Of a DNA stretch of 64,000 nucleotides, positions 16,233 to 25,360 are shown one piece after another (the first letter of the stretch is position 1; each line of letters opens with the position of its first letter). The notes beneath the pieces are model-generated. The model did no database searches and had not been told where the DNA came from. It saw only the letters and a list, made by a program, of their open reading frames with translations. A program made the position numbers and the translations under genes. The stretch is from Cohnella panacarvi Gsoil 349 (lineage in GTDB: Bacteria; Bacillota; Bacilli; Paenibacillales; Paenibacillaceae): the NCBI RefSeq assembly GCF_000515335.1, contig NZ_KI911563.1:1523598-1587597 (forward strand). The letters run 5' to 3'.

Positions 16233-16280
16233 ACGCTTATACGCTTAGACGCGTATACGCGTCAACGCTTATACGCTTTT
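16233..16280. repeat. Three 16-bp tandem units with a central perfect palindrome upstream of aroF
   Basis: The units read ACGCTTATACGCTTAG, ACGCGTATACGCGTCA and ACGCTTATACGCTTTT. The 15-mer AACGCTTATACGCTT at 16232-16246 recurs exactly at 16264-16278, flanking the palindrome GACGCGTATACGCGTC at 16248-16263. The set ends about 30 bp upstream of the aroF start and is a plausible binding site. Confidence 0.85.
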
Positions 16281-16393
16281 AAGCACTAAAGTAACTATAA
16301 CGAAAAATAGATGCCCTGTCAACGGTCATCCGAGCAACTCCACTTTCGCGGTATATGCGCGGAAGACCGACGGCGCATCTATTCGACGATCGA

Positions 16394-16891
16394 CTAACAA
16401 TGCGAGGATGAACCCGATTCCCAGCGAACTCTGCTCGCCCTGCGCTTCTCCTTGCGTTTGGACTTGAACGCGTTAACGCTGAATTTGACGGGATAATAAC
16501 AGAGGACTCCGAGCAATGCGCCGACGATCATTCCGCCTACGGTAAGCCTTAAATCCTTGAGCAGAAGCTTGTTCGCCCACTCATGCTCGAACAAATGAAT
16601 GGGATCGGGCAGAATCCATGATCCGACCTTCGCATTCGGGAACGACATGAGAATGTAGATCAGCTTGCCGGAGACGAATCCGATCAGCGCCGCCGGGAGA
16701 TTGCCGCGCAATAATTTAACTAAAGGGAAGATAAGGAAGAAGGCCAAACCGAACGTAGGCAGCGTGAACATCTCGATCGCCATGCCGATCGCGAAGCCCA
16801 TCGCGACCATCGACGCGCCGCCTTCGGCGCGCATGAGCAGCAAGTACTTGTACTTCAGCCAGCGCCAAGTTGTGCTTAGTCTATGTTGCAT
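16394..16891 (-). CDS. DUF2062 family membrane protein
   Basis: A 165-residue protein with the DUF2062 core: a basic start (RWLKYKYLLLMRAEGG), then repeated hydrophobic segments (VAMGFAIGMAIEMFTLPTFG, LAFFLIFPLVKLLRGN) and a lysine/arginine-rich tail. The family's function is unknown; members sit in the membrane. ATG 16891 has AAGGAG 6-7 nt upstream. It starts 26 bp after ispH stops, so the two probably share a transcript. Confidence 0.85.
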   Translation of the reverse strand: MQHRLSTTWRWLKYKYLLLMRAEGGASMVAMGFAIGMAIEMFTLPTFGLAFFLIFPLVKLLRGNLPAALIGFVSGKLIYILMSFPNAKVGSWILPDPIHLFEHEWANKLLLKDLRLTVGGMIVGALLGVLCYYPVKFSVNAFKSKRKEKRRASRVRWESGSSSHC

Positions 16892-16917
16892 GTCGTTCTC
16901 CTTAGCCCGGGAGCCCG

Positions 16918-17877
16918 TTATTTGGATTCCTCCGTAGTCCGCTCCTTGACGTTAGGCAGCAGCTTGTTCGGATTGACCGTTCGAACGATCGGCCATGTTG
17001 CGGGATCATTGTGATCGTATTGCTCCAGGTACGCGATAACTTCCTTCGTGAGAGCCGTCGGCGTCGAAGCTCCCGAGGTTACGGATACTTTATTCACGCC
17101 CTGCAGCCATTCGCGTTCCAGCTCGCCCAGGTCGGCGATGCGATGGGCCGGTACGCCCGCGATCTCCTCCGACACCTGCGCGAGGCGATTGGAGTTGTTG
17201 CTGCGCGGATCGCCGACGACGATGCAGAGGTCAGCTTCTTTCGCTTGCGCCGCCACCGCTTCCTGCCGCACTTGCGTCGCAAGGCAAATCTCATTGTGAA
17301 TCTCGGCCGTCGGGAACGCCTTAAGAAGCCGTTCCATCAGATGTTTGATGTCCCACTGGGACATCGTCGTTTGATTCGTTATGATTATGCGTTCCGTATC
17401 CAGGTGCAGCTTCGCAATATCCTCATCGCGCTCGATCAGATGCACGTGGCCGGGCGCGATGCCGATTGCGCCTTCCGGCTCCGGATGGCCCTTTTTGCCG
17501 ATATATACGACTTCGAAGCCCTCGCCTACTTTCTCGCGAATCAGGTCGTGCGTCTTCGTCACGTCGGGACAAGTCGCGTCGACAAGCGTGAGCCCCTTCT
17601 CCTTGGCTCTGCGGCGAACTTCGGGAGAAACGCCGTGGGCGGTGAAAATAACGGTCCCCCGGTCGACTTGCTCCAATATTTCCAAGCGGTCGCTGCCGTC
17701 TAGCGTAATGATGCCTTCTTCCTTGAATGCATCCGTCACGTGGCTATTATGAACGATCATACCCAATATATAGATCGGACGAGGCAGCGACAAGTTGCGC
17801 GCTGTCTGCAATGCCAATACCATCGCGTCTACGACGCCGTAACAATAACCTCTCGGAGATATTTTCACGACTTCCAT
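16918..17877 (-). CDS. ispH: 4-hydroxy-3-methylbut-2-enyl diphosphate reductase
   Basis: The last enzyme of the MEP isoprenoid pathway, an iron-sulfur protein making IPP and DMAPP. The 319-residue protein has the three cluster cysteines in GYCYGV (12), DATCPDV (about 96) and [10 protein letters not shown] (about 198), plus [22 protein letters not shown] and [18 protein letters not shown]. The length is normal. The ribosome site before ATG 17877 is weak. It leads a two-gene unit with DUF2062. Confidence 0.96.
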   Translation of the reverse strand: MEVVKISPRGYCYGVVDAMVLALQTARNLSLPRPIYILGMIVHNSHVTDAFKEEGIITLDGSDRLEILEQVDRGTVIFTAHGVSPEVRRRAKEKGLTLVDATCPDVTKTHDLIREKVGEGFEVVYIGKKGHPEPEGAIGIAPGHVHLIERDEDIAKLHLDTERIIITNQTTMSQWDIKHLMERLLKAFPTAEIHNEICLATQVRQEAVAAQAKEADLCIVVGDPRSNNSNRLAQVSEEIAGVPAHRIADLGELEREWLQGVNKVSVTSGASTPTALTKEVIAYLEQYDHNDPATWPIVRTVNPNKLLPNVKERTTEESK

Positions 17878-18032
17878 GATAAGCGCCTGCTTTCCCGCCC
17901 GCGGTTCATCGGTATTGCGATTTATCGTTTCCGGGCGTTCCGTTGCTACTCATTATACCTTAATCGCAAGCCCGGAGAAAGGTAAGAAAATCTCGACGAT
18001 TCCGCGCAATGACGGTTCGGTCGGTTATAAAA

Positions 18033-18063
18033 GGAGCTGCCTCTATGACCTAGAGACAGCTCC
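18033..18063 (-). terminator. Terminator downstream of the first RCC1 gene
   Basis: GGAGCTG and CAGCTCC arms with an inner CTCT/AGAG stem; the minus strand continues as TTTTAT. Confidence 0.85.
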
Positions 18064-18079
18064 CTCGTTCTTTACGCGG

Positions 18080-19513
18080 CTACCTTAATATCGGCTCTTT
18101 TTTGCTTGGCCGCGGCTTCGCGATTATCGGTGCCGACGGCGCCGATCTCTGTCCCAGCCAATCGATCGCCACAAGCACAAACTCGTATTGGTTAAGGTAA
18201 CTGAGGCTCGTCATCGTAAACGAGGTACTCGTCCCCAAGAGGTAATTTTTCACGCAGACGCCGGACGACTTTGTTCTACATGACAGTTCATAACGATGCA
18301 CATCCTCCTCGCCGCGCGTCCAGGTGAGGTGAATCGAGCCCGGCCCGGCCGTAGCTCTCAATCCTTTCGGCTGATCCGGCGGGCCGTCTGCCACTCTGAC
18401 CGGAGTCCGCCTACTGGAAGCGCTTCCATCCCCAATCTGACCTTGCAGATTATTTCCCCAAGCCCAAATATTGCCGTCCGAAGTCATTGCAACGGAATGC
18501 CTGGTGCCGCCCGCGATCGCAATAACGTTGCTAAGCGAATCTACGGTTGTCGGCTGCATCCAATCGCTGTTATTGTCATGAGGATAACATCCCCATGCAT
18601 GAACTTTGCCCTCGGCGTCAATGGCAAGGTTATGGGTGTCCCCCGAGGCAATGGCCTTGATGGTAGGCAGATTTAATAGGCGCTCCGGCGAAGCGTTATG
18701 GTTCGGGGGATTCGGACTGCAGCCGGCGTAACCCCATTGCCAGACGGTACCGTCTTCCTTCAAAGCAATCGTATGATAACGCCCCGAAGCGACTGCCTTA
18801 ACGCCCGAACCGATGTTCACTCGAATGGGCACGTACTGCCACGTCGCCGCCAAAGCCGATCCGACTTGGCCTAGATTGTTGTTCCCCCATGCATACAATT
18901 CGCCAGCTCCGGTAATCGCATAAGAGGTTTCCCAGGTTTTGGCGATCGTCTTAATCCCGGACGGCAAACCGGACACTTGCTTGGGAGTTTGCCGCTCCTG
19001 CGCGACGCGGTCGGGGAAATTCCCCCATTCCCAGACCGATCCGTCTCGCTTAAGCGCCAATGTAGAATGAATGCCCGCCGCGGCTGACTGAACATCGGCA
19101 ATACCCGTTATTCGGCGCGGAGTGTAGGCGACTTCCGAGCCGCTCCCCAGATTCATATAGTAGTTACTCCCGAAGCCCCAAAGTTCGCCGTTGCCCAATA
19201 ACGCCAGCGAGTGCGATTGGGAATTCGAGATAGAGACGACTCCGCGCAATTCGTTAGAAGTCGGGGCGTAGACTAACAAAGGAGAGCTTTCGCCAAGGCC
19301 CAGACTGCCGAATCCGTTCCCGCCCCATACTAGAAACTGATTGTCCCGCAGAGCCATCGTATGGTCGCCTGCAGCGGCGACCGCGAATATGGCCGGAGCC
19401 GCATTCGCCCGTTTGGGCGAGTTTCCGTTCCATACGCATGCTGCCGATCCGAGAACTGCGCACAGCGCGATCGTTGCCGTTAAACGTATTTTTCTCCTTA
19501 CACCGTTTTCCAC
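18080..19513 (-). CDS. Secreted RCC1-repeat protein with C-terminal fibronectin III domain (paralogue 1)
   Basis: The mature part is a string of about seven RCC1-type blades recognisable by recurring patterns such as HTMALRDNQFLVWGGNGFGSLG, HSLALLGNGELWGFGSN and HSVAMTSDGNIWAWGNNLQG. A fibronectin III-like tail follows (PKGLRATAGPGSIHLTWTRG). A signal peptide is visible (LTATIALCAVLGSAACVWNG). I chose GTG 19513, 7-9 nt after AGGGAG; an ATG at 19555 has no site. RCC1 propellers bind proteins or surfaces; no specific function is known here. It is the first of three paralogues in 18-23 kb. Confidence 0.85.
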   Translation of the reverse strand: MENGVRRKIRLTATIALCAVLGSAACVWNGNSPKRANAAPAIFAVAAAGDHTMALRDNQFLVWGGNGFGSLGLGESSPLLVYAPTSNELRGVVSISNSQSHSLALLGNGELWGFGSNYYMNLGSGSEVAYTPRRITGIADVQSAAAGIHSTLALKRDGSVWEWGNFPDRVAQERQTPKQVSGLPSGIKTIAKTWETSYAITGAGELYAWGNNNLGQVGSALAATWQYVPIRVNIGSGVKAVASGRYHTIALKEDGTVWQWGYAGCSPNPPNHNASPERLLNLPTIKAIASGDTHNLAIDAEGKVHAWGCYPHDNNSDWMQPTTVDSLSNVIAIAGGTRHSVAMTSDGNIWAWGNNLQGQIGDGSASSRRTPVRVADGPPDQPKGLRATAGPGSIHLTWTRGEEDVHRYELSCRTKSSGVCVKNYLLGTSTSFTMTSLSYLNQYEFVLVAIDWLGQRSAPSAPIIAKPRPSKKEPILR

Positions 19514-19689
19514 CTTATCACTCCCTTTTTCTTGTCGATCCCATTTCACACACATTATACCGCAAACTGCTCATTTTTTTGTATAAATTTTACCAATTAT
19601 AATCAAATAAGATTGATTTCCTTTTTAAAGGCATCTTCGACGTCTTTCGGCAAAATCGCTCCGGCCACAGCCTATGCTGGAACAAAAAA

Positions 19690-19730
19690 AAGCATGTCCC
19701 GTAGATTGCACCCATCTACGGGACATGCTT
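19690..19730. terminator. Terminator downstream of RCC1 paralogue 2
   Basis: A perfect 17-bp stem (AAGCATGTCCCGTAGAT and its complement) around TGCACCC, with A-run and T-run on either side; probably works in both directions. Confidence 0.92.
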
Positions 19731-19798
19731 TTTGCGCAAACGTACTTATGCGATAAACTGCTTATGGAACCGTTCCTCTCCTATGTTCCAACGTCCAT

Positions 19799-21328
19799 TC
19801 AGTTCAGTATCTTGATCGTCTTTACGGGTACGAGATTCAAAGTCGGATTTGCGGTGACGTAATCGGAGGTTTCCGATTTTTTCCCACTCTTGTCCTTCGC
19901 CCTTACATAGAATTTGTATTCATACCTAGGGCTGTATGAGAGACCGGTTACCGTGTAGGTATATACATCGTAAGAGGACTTACCTTCAATTTTTTGGCAG
20001 GTGGTTCCCCCGCCGCTTGTAGACCTCCAGCAAATTTCATGCCCGGTTACGTCGTTCCCTGCCGTCTTCCATACCAGCTTCACCTGTTTATCGCCCGGAG
20101 TCACGGAAATAAACTCCGGCTTGAACGAGTCGTGAACGATTTGGACCGGGTTCGGAATCGTGGACGCGCCGAATGGTCCGACCTGATATTTCGAATTGTC
20201 GCCCCATGCCCACATCACACCATCGTCCGTTAAGATAACGGAATGCCATGCGCCCGCTGCGATGGACTTCACGTTATTGGGATAATCGATCGTGCGCGGC
20301 AACTTAGTGACCGTTTGGCTGTCCTTCGTCTCGCATCCCCATACGCGCACTTTACCGTCCTTGCCCAACGCGAGGCTATGATGATCGCCCGCGGCAATCG
20401 CGACAATGTCGGTTAATCCGTTTACTTGGACTAACACGGTACTGTATTTCGCATTCGTGCCTAGAATACCGCATGCGTTCGAACCCGAAGCATAGACGGT
20501 ACCGTCTACGTTCAACGCGATCGTATAATCCGGTCCGGCATCGACCGCTTTGAATTTCAAGTTGCCTTTGACTTTGGTCGGCATCTTCGCGAACAATTCC
20601 GCGCTGCCGATGCCAAGCTGGCCATCTCCGTTGTATCCCCAAGCAAACAATTCGTTATTGGCGTTAATCGCTAACGTGTGTCGTGCTCCCGCGGCGACCG
20701 CGATCATTGCGGTGTCGTCAGGAAAACCGGGAACCTGGACCGGTTTTTTCCACTCGTCCGGCGTACGTTCCCCCAAGAAATCGAATGCGTTGAATCCCCA
20801 TTCCCATACGGTTCTGTTGCTTCTCAGCGCAACGGAGTGGCCGTCGCCCGCCGCGACGGATCTCGCATTGCTTATGCCGAGATCCTCCGGATAAACGGTA
20901 AACCGGTCCGCCTTAGGATGTAAAGGGTGCAAATAAGCCAGTTGACCGAAGTCGGTGGCGCCCAAACCCCATACCTGGCTTCCTTTTAGAAAGAGCGCAT
21001 GATTGTTCCCGGCCGAAATGGAAGATAGTCCGAATGGTTGTCCCCCCCATACGTCGTCGATCGACCATAAGTGTTGTACGACATCAAGATCTGGCTGTCC
21101 CACTAACCTATCCGGGTTTTCGTAGAAATCCCCCCAGTTCCATAGTTCCCCGTCCGCAGCGATCGCGAACGATATATCGCCCGCCGCCCCTATAGCCTTC
21201 ATCGCAGGTACCTGCGCGGCGGCAGCTTCCCTCGGCGCGATTGCGCTTGTGAAGCTTGCGGCCAATAACGCGCACATCATCAGTTTGATTCCCGTACCTG
21301 CCTTGCCTTTCCGCTGTACTGTCGTCAT
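19799..21328 (-). CDS. Secreted RCC1-repeat protein with C-terminal fibronectin III domain (paralogue 2)
   Basis: A 509-residue protein with a signal peptide (LMMCALLAASFTSAIAPREAAAA). It carries about seven RCC1 blades (for example HSVALRSNRTVWEWGFN, HTLAINANNELFAWGYNGDGQLG, HSVILTDDGVMWAWGDNSKYQ) and a fibronectin III tail (SVTPGDKQVKLVWKTAGND). A DxD/WG-rich repeat pattern runs through the first 400 residues. ATG 21328 has GAGGA upstream. It has its own terminator, is read in the same direction as paralogue 1 and is divergent from paralogue 3, so the three probably arose by local duplication. Confidence 0.86.
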   Translation of the reverse strand: MTTVQRKGKAGTGIKLMMCALLAASFTSAIAPREAAAAQVPAMKAIGAAGDISFAIAADGELWNWGDFYENPDRLVGQPDLDVVQHLWSIDDVWGGQPFGLSSISAGNNHALFLKGSQVWGLGATDFGQLAYLHPLHPKADRFTVYPEDLGISNARSVAAGDGHSVALRSNRTVWEWGFNAFDFLGERTPDEWKKPVQVPGFPDDTAMIAVAAGARHTLAINANNELFAWGYNGDGQLGIGSAELFAKMPTKVKGNLKFKAVDAGPDYTIALNVDGTVYASGSNACGILGTNAKYSTVLVQVNGLTDIVAIAAGDHHSLALGKDGKVRVWGCETKDSQTVTKLPRTIDYPNNVKSIAAGAWHSVILTDDGVMWAWGDNSKYQVGPFGASTIPNPVQIVHDSFKPEFISVTPGDKQVKLVWKTAGNDVTGHEICWRSTSGGGTTCQKIEGKSSYDVYTYTVTGLSYSPRYEYKFYVRAKDKSGKKSETSDYVTANPTLNLVPVKTIKILN

Positions 21329-21581
21329 CGTCCTCTTCCTCGCTATCTTTTAGTGGGATGTGGCTGTTTGCCTATTAACATATCGACAATAAATTGAATA
21401 GGATTTACTTATTTTTAATAAATAATTCCATTTTCCTGGTTACGTAATTAGCTTTAGGGCGAATGTCTTATTCGTAAAGCATCATTTTTACATCATCTAT
21501 TACAAAAAATTATTTTGTGGACGATATAGCAACGGAATACAGTTTTATATTTAATTAGAAAAAAATAAGGAGCAAAGAGAA

Positions 21582-23015
21582 ATGAACACTGTCGGTAAAA
21601 TGAAAAAAATCGCGTTAGGCGTCAAGCTTGCCTTATGCGCCGTATTAGGCGCGGGTGCGGTCGTCTGGAACGCGGGAACGCCTCGCGAGGCTGCCGCGGA
21701 AGGCTCGGACATCCATGCCGTGGAAGCCGGTTACAAATCTTCATTCGCGTTGAGAGACGGCAAGCTCTTGGTATGGGGCGATAACGAAAGTGGTAGACTC
21801 GGTCTTCGCGAGCGCAGCACCTACTTCGAAACGAGACCCGTCGTGAACGAACTGGTCAATGTCGTATCGGTCGAGACAAACGGTAGCACGACACTTGCGG
21901 TCAAAGCGAACGGCGATCTGTTGGGCTTCGGAAAGAACCATGAAGGTTTATTAGGCTTGAGGGTGAATCCATTCGACGTGAGGATTGTCGAATCGTCTGC
22001 CATCCCTATCATCGTACCGATCAATAACGTGCGATCGGTTGCATTGGGTGGTGGTGTTGCCATAGCGCTAAAGAAGGACGGAACGGCATGGGAATGGGGC
22101 TACAATAGCGGGCTTGCCAGAGATAAATATCATATTCCTCGTCAACTATCGGGTTTGCCGAGCAACATAGATACTATTTTCGCCGAAGGTGACTCCTTCT
22201 TTGCGACAACAGCCGATGGCAAGGTATACGTATGGGGCAGTAATCATTCCGGACAATTGGGGCTGGACACAGCCGACAAGTCGCAGCCAACGCCGATCAG
22301 AAACTACAACCTTACCGGTTTCAAGTCGTTTCGCGGCGCACAAATGGCTACGATCGGATTGAAGGCTGACGGTACTGTCTGGATCTGGGGCGATAAAAAC
22401 GCGTGCAGCAACGATTCAAACTATAACTCCAAACTCGAACAAATCCCCGGTTTGACCGGAATAACCGAAATCGATGCATCTTACTCCTTTCTAGCGCTTA
22501 ATAAGGCCGGAAAAGTCTATAGTTTCGGATGCAATATAAACAACTATCAATGGGAATCTCCGAAACAAGTACAGGGACTTCCTTCCGATATTATCGACAT
22601 TGCGAAAGGCTGGAGTCATGGATTAGCCATGTCCGCGGACGGAGCTCTATGGGGCTGGGGGATTAACAATCGTGGTTCGGTCGGCGACGGTACGGTGACG
22701 GATCGCCCCATTCCGGTCAGGGTGGATGACGATCATCCGATCAGGCCCGAGAATTTGCGAGCCTTCCCCGGGGAAAGTAAGATTACGCTAGTCTGGGCGA
22801 ATTACAACCCTGACATCCAATATTACAATGTGTATAGGAAAAGCAACATGGAAACCAATTATCGCGTAGTGCCGACCAATGGCAATGAAAATTTTCTAAT
22901 CGTGTCGGGGACCTATTTCTTCAAATATAGTTTTTACGTAACCGCAGTCGACAAAGCCGGACATGAATCCCAACCAACGCCGGTCATCGAAGCTAGGCCG
23001 TTGGTGAACCGTTGA
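21582..23015 (+). CDS. Secreted RCC1-repeat protein with C-terminal fibronectin III domain (paralogue 3)
   Basis: A 477-residue exported protein. The signal region (KLALCAVLGAGAVVWNAGTP) is strikingly like that of paralogue 1. RCC1 blades include SSFALRDGKLLVWGDNESGRLG, TIGLKADGTVWIWGD and HGLAMSADGALWGWGINNRG, and a fibronectin III-like tail follows (PENLRAFPGESKITLVWAN). The start at ATG 21582 has AAGGAGC 8 nt upstream. It is divergent from paralogue 2 across a 250-bp AT-rich region where I see no clear promoter. Its function is unknown; surface binding is an inference. Confidence 0.86.
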   Translation: MNTVGKMKKIALGVKLALCAVLGAGAVVWNAGTPREAAAEGSDIHAVEAGYKSSFALRDGKLLVWGDNESGRLGLRERSTYFETRPVVNELVNVVSVETNGSTTLAVKANGDLLGFGKNHEGLLGLRVNPFDVRIVESSAIPIIVPINNVRSVALGGGVAIALKKDGTAWEWGYNSGLARDKYHIPRQLSGLPSNIDTIFAEGDSFFATTADGKVYVWGSNHSGQLGLDTADKSQPTPIRNYNLTGFKSFRGAQMATIGLKADGTVWIWGDKNACSNDSNYNSKLEQIPGLTGITEIDASYSFLALNKAGKVYSFGCNINNYQWESPKQVQGLPSDIIDIAKGWSHGLAMSADGALWGWGINNRGSVGDGTVTDRPIPVRVDDDHPIRPENLRAFPGESKITLVWANYNPDIQYYNVYRKSNMETNYRVVPTNGNENFLIVSGTYFFKYSFYVTAVDKAGHESQPTPVIEARPLVNR

Positions 23016-23054
23016 ACCTCTAAGTTAAACCTTGGACTATCCTTAGGTTAGAAT

Positions 23055-23102
23055 GCACAATAGCGGTATCAGGAGCACATAGCCCCTGAACCGCTATTGT
23101 GC
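23055..23102 (+). terminator. Terminator after RCC1 paralogue 3
   Basis: A 13-bp stem, GCACAATAGCGGT and ACCGCTATTGTGC, with a further inner TCAGG/CCTGA stem. It lies between the convergent paralogue 3 and kinase genes and may serve both. Confidence 0.85.
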
Positions 23103-23119
23103 GTTTGTATGTTGACCTC

Positions 23120-24595
23120 TTATTGCATCTGCGGCTCAGGAACGACCGGAATCCATAAGGTGAAAGCCGAGCCTTCGCCCGGACGGCTTTGCACGTCGAT
23201 CTTGGCCTGATGCAGCTCGGCGATCCATCTCGCGATCGATAAGCCCAATCCCGTACCGGACGTCTCGCCCCGGGACGCGTCCGCGCGGTAGAACCGTTCG
23301 AAGATGTGAGGAACATGTTCGGGAAGGAGACCGATCCCCGTATCGGCGACGGTCAGCCCGACGTATTCGCCGGATCGCGATGCATATAATCTTACGCTTC
23401 CTTCGCTCGTGTACTTAAATCCGTTCTCGATCAGAATGAAAAGCAATTGCAGCAAGTAATCCCGATTGCCGCGCACCCATACGCCGTCCAAAGCCTCGAA
23501 CGGTCCGACCAGCCAATCGGCTCGCCGCGGAAGGAAGGACGCCCTCCGGGCGGCCTCCTCGGCAAGCGGCCGAAGCGACAAGCTTTCCATCTCCACGACG
23601 TATCCGGCGTCCGCGCGCGCGAGTGCGAGCAGATCGTTCACCAATCGGCTCATCCGCCTCGCTTCGTCCGCGATATCATGGATCGATTCGAGCGAGAGCT
23701 GGCGTCTGTCCGTATCCGACAAGCTTTGCGACTGACTTTCCGTTTCGCCGTTTTGATCCGCCCATATTTTCTCCAATAGATCCACGTTGCCCCGAATCGT
23801 CGTCAGCGGCGTGCGAAGCTCGTGCGAGGCGTCCGATACGAATCTGCGCTGCGCCGCGTTCGTCTCTTCCAGGTTTTTGTACGCCTTTTCCAGACCGGAG
23901 AGCATCCCGTTGAGCGTATCCGTGAGCCTGCCCACTTCGTCGTCGGCGCGTTCGCGCGGAATGCGCAAGCCGAGCTCCGACCCGCTCTGGATTTGTTGGG
24001 CGACGGCGGTTACGCGATCGATCGGCGCGAGCGCTTTGCGCGAGAGGAACATTCCGAGCAAGAACGCCGCGAGCAGCGCCGCCCCGCCGGATATCCACAG
24101 AATGCCTCTCAACTGGGCGAAGAACTGTTCCTCCCGATCCGTATTCGCGCCTACCAACAGTAAACCGCCGATGTCTTTGGTCCCATTCATATAGATCGGC
24201 TTCTCGTAAATATAGAAAGAATAGTGACCGATACGGGTATCCGCAAACCTCTCGCGGGCTTCCGATTGGTCCGGGTAAGGCAGCGTGACCTCCGAACCTC
24301 GCACGCCGATCATATTGCGCGACTTGCCGAGCACGATGCCGGCGTGGCGATCTCTATAGTCCACCAGTTGAATACCGATAACCGAAGCGTCGAAACCCGG
24401 CGCGGTAGAATCGAGATTGTATTCGCCGAAAAAACCGCCGGACGTTTGAACCTTCGAAGCGACTTCGCGAAGGCGATCCCGCAGTTCGGACTTCGTATTG
24501 TGCTCTACGACGTTGTAGACGGTCATCCCGAAGACGACGAACGCGATCGCGAACAGCCCGGAATACCATAGCGTCAGCTTCAGCCTGATCGACAT
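23120..24595 (-). CDS. HAMP-containing sensor histidine kinase, partner of the adjacent OmpR regulator
   Basis: A 491-residue membrane kinase: a membrane segment at 10-30, an extracellular region (about 35-160), a second segment (ISGGAALLAAFLLGMFL) and HAMP (LAPIDRVTAVAQQIQ). The phosphoacceptor is SHELRTPLTTIRGN (His about 257), followed by an ATPase domain with ILIENGFKYT, ADTGIGLLPE and GTGLGLSIA. It starts 1 nt after the regulator gene stops, so translation is coupled. The order htrA-regulator-kinase resembles the secretion-stress system CssRS/HtrA of Bacillus, which I infer without confirming orthology. Confidence 0.92.
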   Translation of the reverse strand: MSIRLKLTLWYSGLFAIAFVVFGMTVYNVVEHNTKSELRDRLREVASKVQTSGGFFGEYNLDSTAPGFDASVIGIQLVDYRDRHAGIVLGKSRNMIGVRGSEVTLPYPDQSEARERFADTRIGHYSFYIYEKPIYMNGTKDIGGLLLVGANTDREEQFFAQLRGILWISGGAALLAAFLLGMFLSRKALAPIDRVTAVAQQIQSGSELGLRIPRERADDEVGRLTDTLNGMLSGLEKAYKNLEETNAAQRRFVSDASHELRTPLTTIRGNVDLLEKIWADQNGETESQSQSLSDTDRRQLSLESIHDIADEARRMSRLVNDLLALARADAGYVVEMESLSLRPLAEEAARRASFLPRRADWLVGPFEALDGVWVRGNRDYLLQLLFILIENGFKYTSEGSVRLYASRSGEYVGLTVADTGIGLLPEHVPHIFERFYRADASRGETSGTGLGLSIARWIAELHQAKIDVQSRPGEGSAFTLWIPVVPEPQMQ

Positions 24596-24596
24596 G

Positions 24597-25286
24597 CTAG
24601 CCGTCCCCTTTCAGGACGTAGCCGGCGCCGCGTACCGTCTGGATCAGCCGCTTCTCTCCTTGCTCTTCGAGCTTCTGGCGAAGCATGGCGACGTATACCT
24701 CAAGCACGTTGGATTCTCCGCTGTAATCGTAACCCCAGATTCGTTCCATGATCTGATCCCGCGACAGCACGCGTTTCGGATTCTGCATGAACAGATGCAA
24801 GAGGTCGAATTCCTTCGCGGTCAGCTCGATCCGGCGTTCGCCCCGAATCGTCTCCCGCCCGTCCACGTCCAGCAGCAAGTCCTCGAACCGGAATTGCGTT
24901 GAATCTTCCGCCTTCTCCGGCCTTCTCCGAAGCAGCGCGCGTACCCGCGCCATTAACTCTTCCAGCGCGAACGGTTTCACCAAATAATCGTCCGCGCCGA
25001 GGTCCAGGCCCTTCACGCGATCCTGCACCTCGTCCTTCGCCGTAAGCAGCAACACGGGCGACGAGATGCCCGCCTCTCTTAACCGGCGACACACTTCCCA
25101 GCCGTCCATCTTCGGCATCATGACGTCCAGAATGATCAAATCGGCATGACGGCTCCCGAGCAGCTTAAGCCCGTCTCCGCCGTCTTGCGCCGTGGATACG
25201 TCATAACCTTCGAACGCCAGGCTTCTGCGCAAGAGCGAAGTGATCTTGTCGTCGTCGTCGATAACAGCAATATGAGGTCTTGCCAT
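24597..25286 (-). CDS. OmpR-family response regulator
   Basis: A 229-residue regulator with a receiver domain (HIAVIDDDDK, phospho-Asp in LIILDVMMPKMDGWE, Lys in LLTAKDE) and a winged-helix DNA-binding domain (ELTAKEFDLLHLFMQNPKRV, RGAGYVLKGDG). I chose ATG 25286 with GGGAGGA 8 nt upstream; the longer frame from 25328 has no site. It is transcribed with the downstream kinase and lies 74 bp after htrA, so it may control that protease. Confidence 0.95.
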   Translation of the reverse strand: MARPHIAVIDDDDKITSLLRRSLAFEGYDVSTAQDGGDGLKLLGSRHADLIILDVMMPKMDGWEVCRRLREAGISSPVLLLTAKDEVQDRVKGLDLGADDYLVKPFALEELMARVRALLRRRPEKAEDSTQFRFEDLLLDVDGRETIRGERRIELTAKEFDLLHLFMQNPKRVLSRDQIMERIWGYDYSGESNVLEVYVAMLRQKLEEQGEKRLIQTVRGAGYVLKGDG

Positions 25287-25360
25287 GGACCGTCCTCCCC
25301 TATCGTGCGAAGAGCGGGACAACCGCATCCGGTATCCCGCTCCACATGGCTTCCTGCAGC

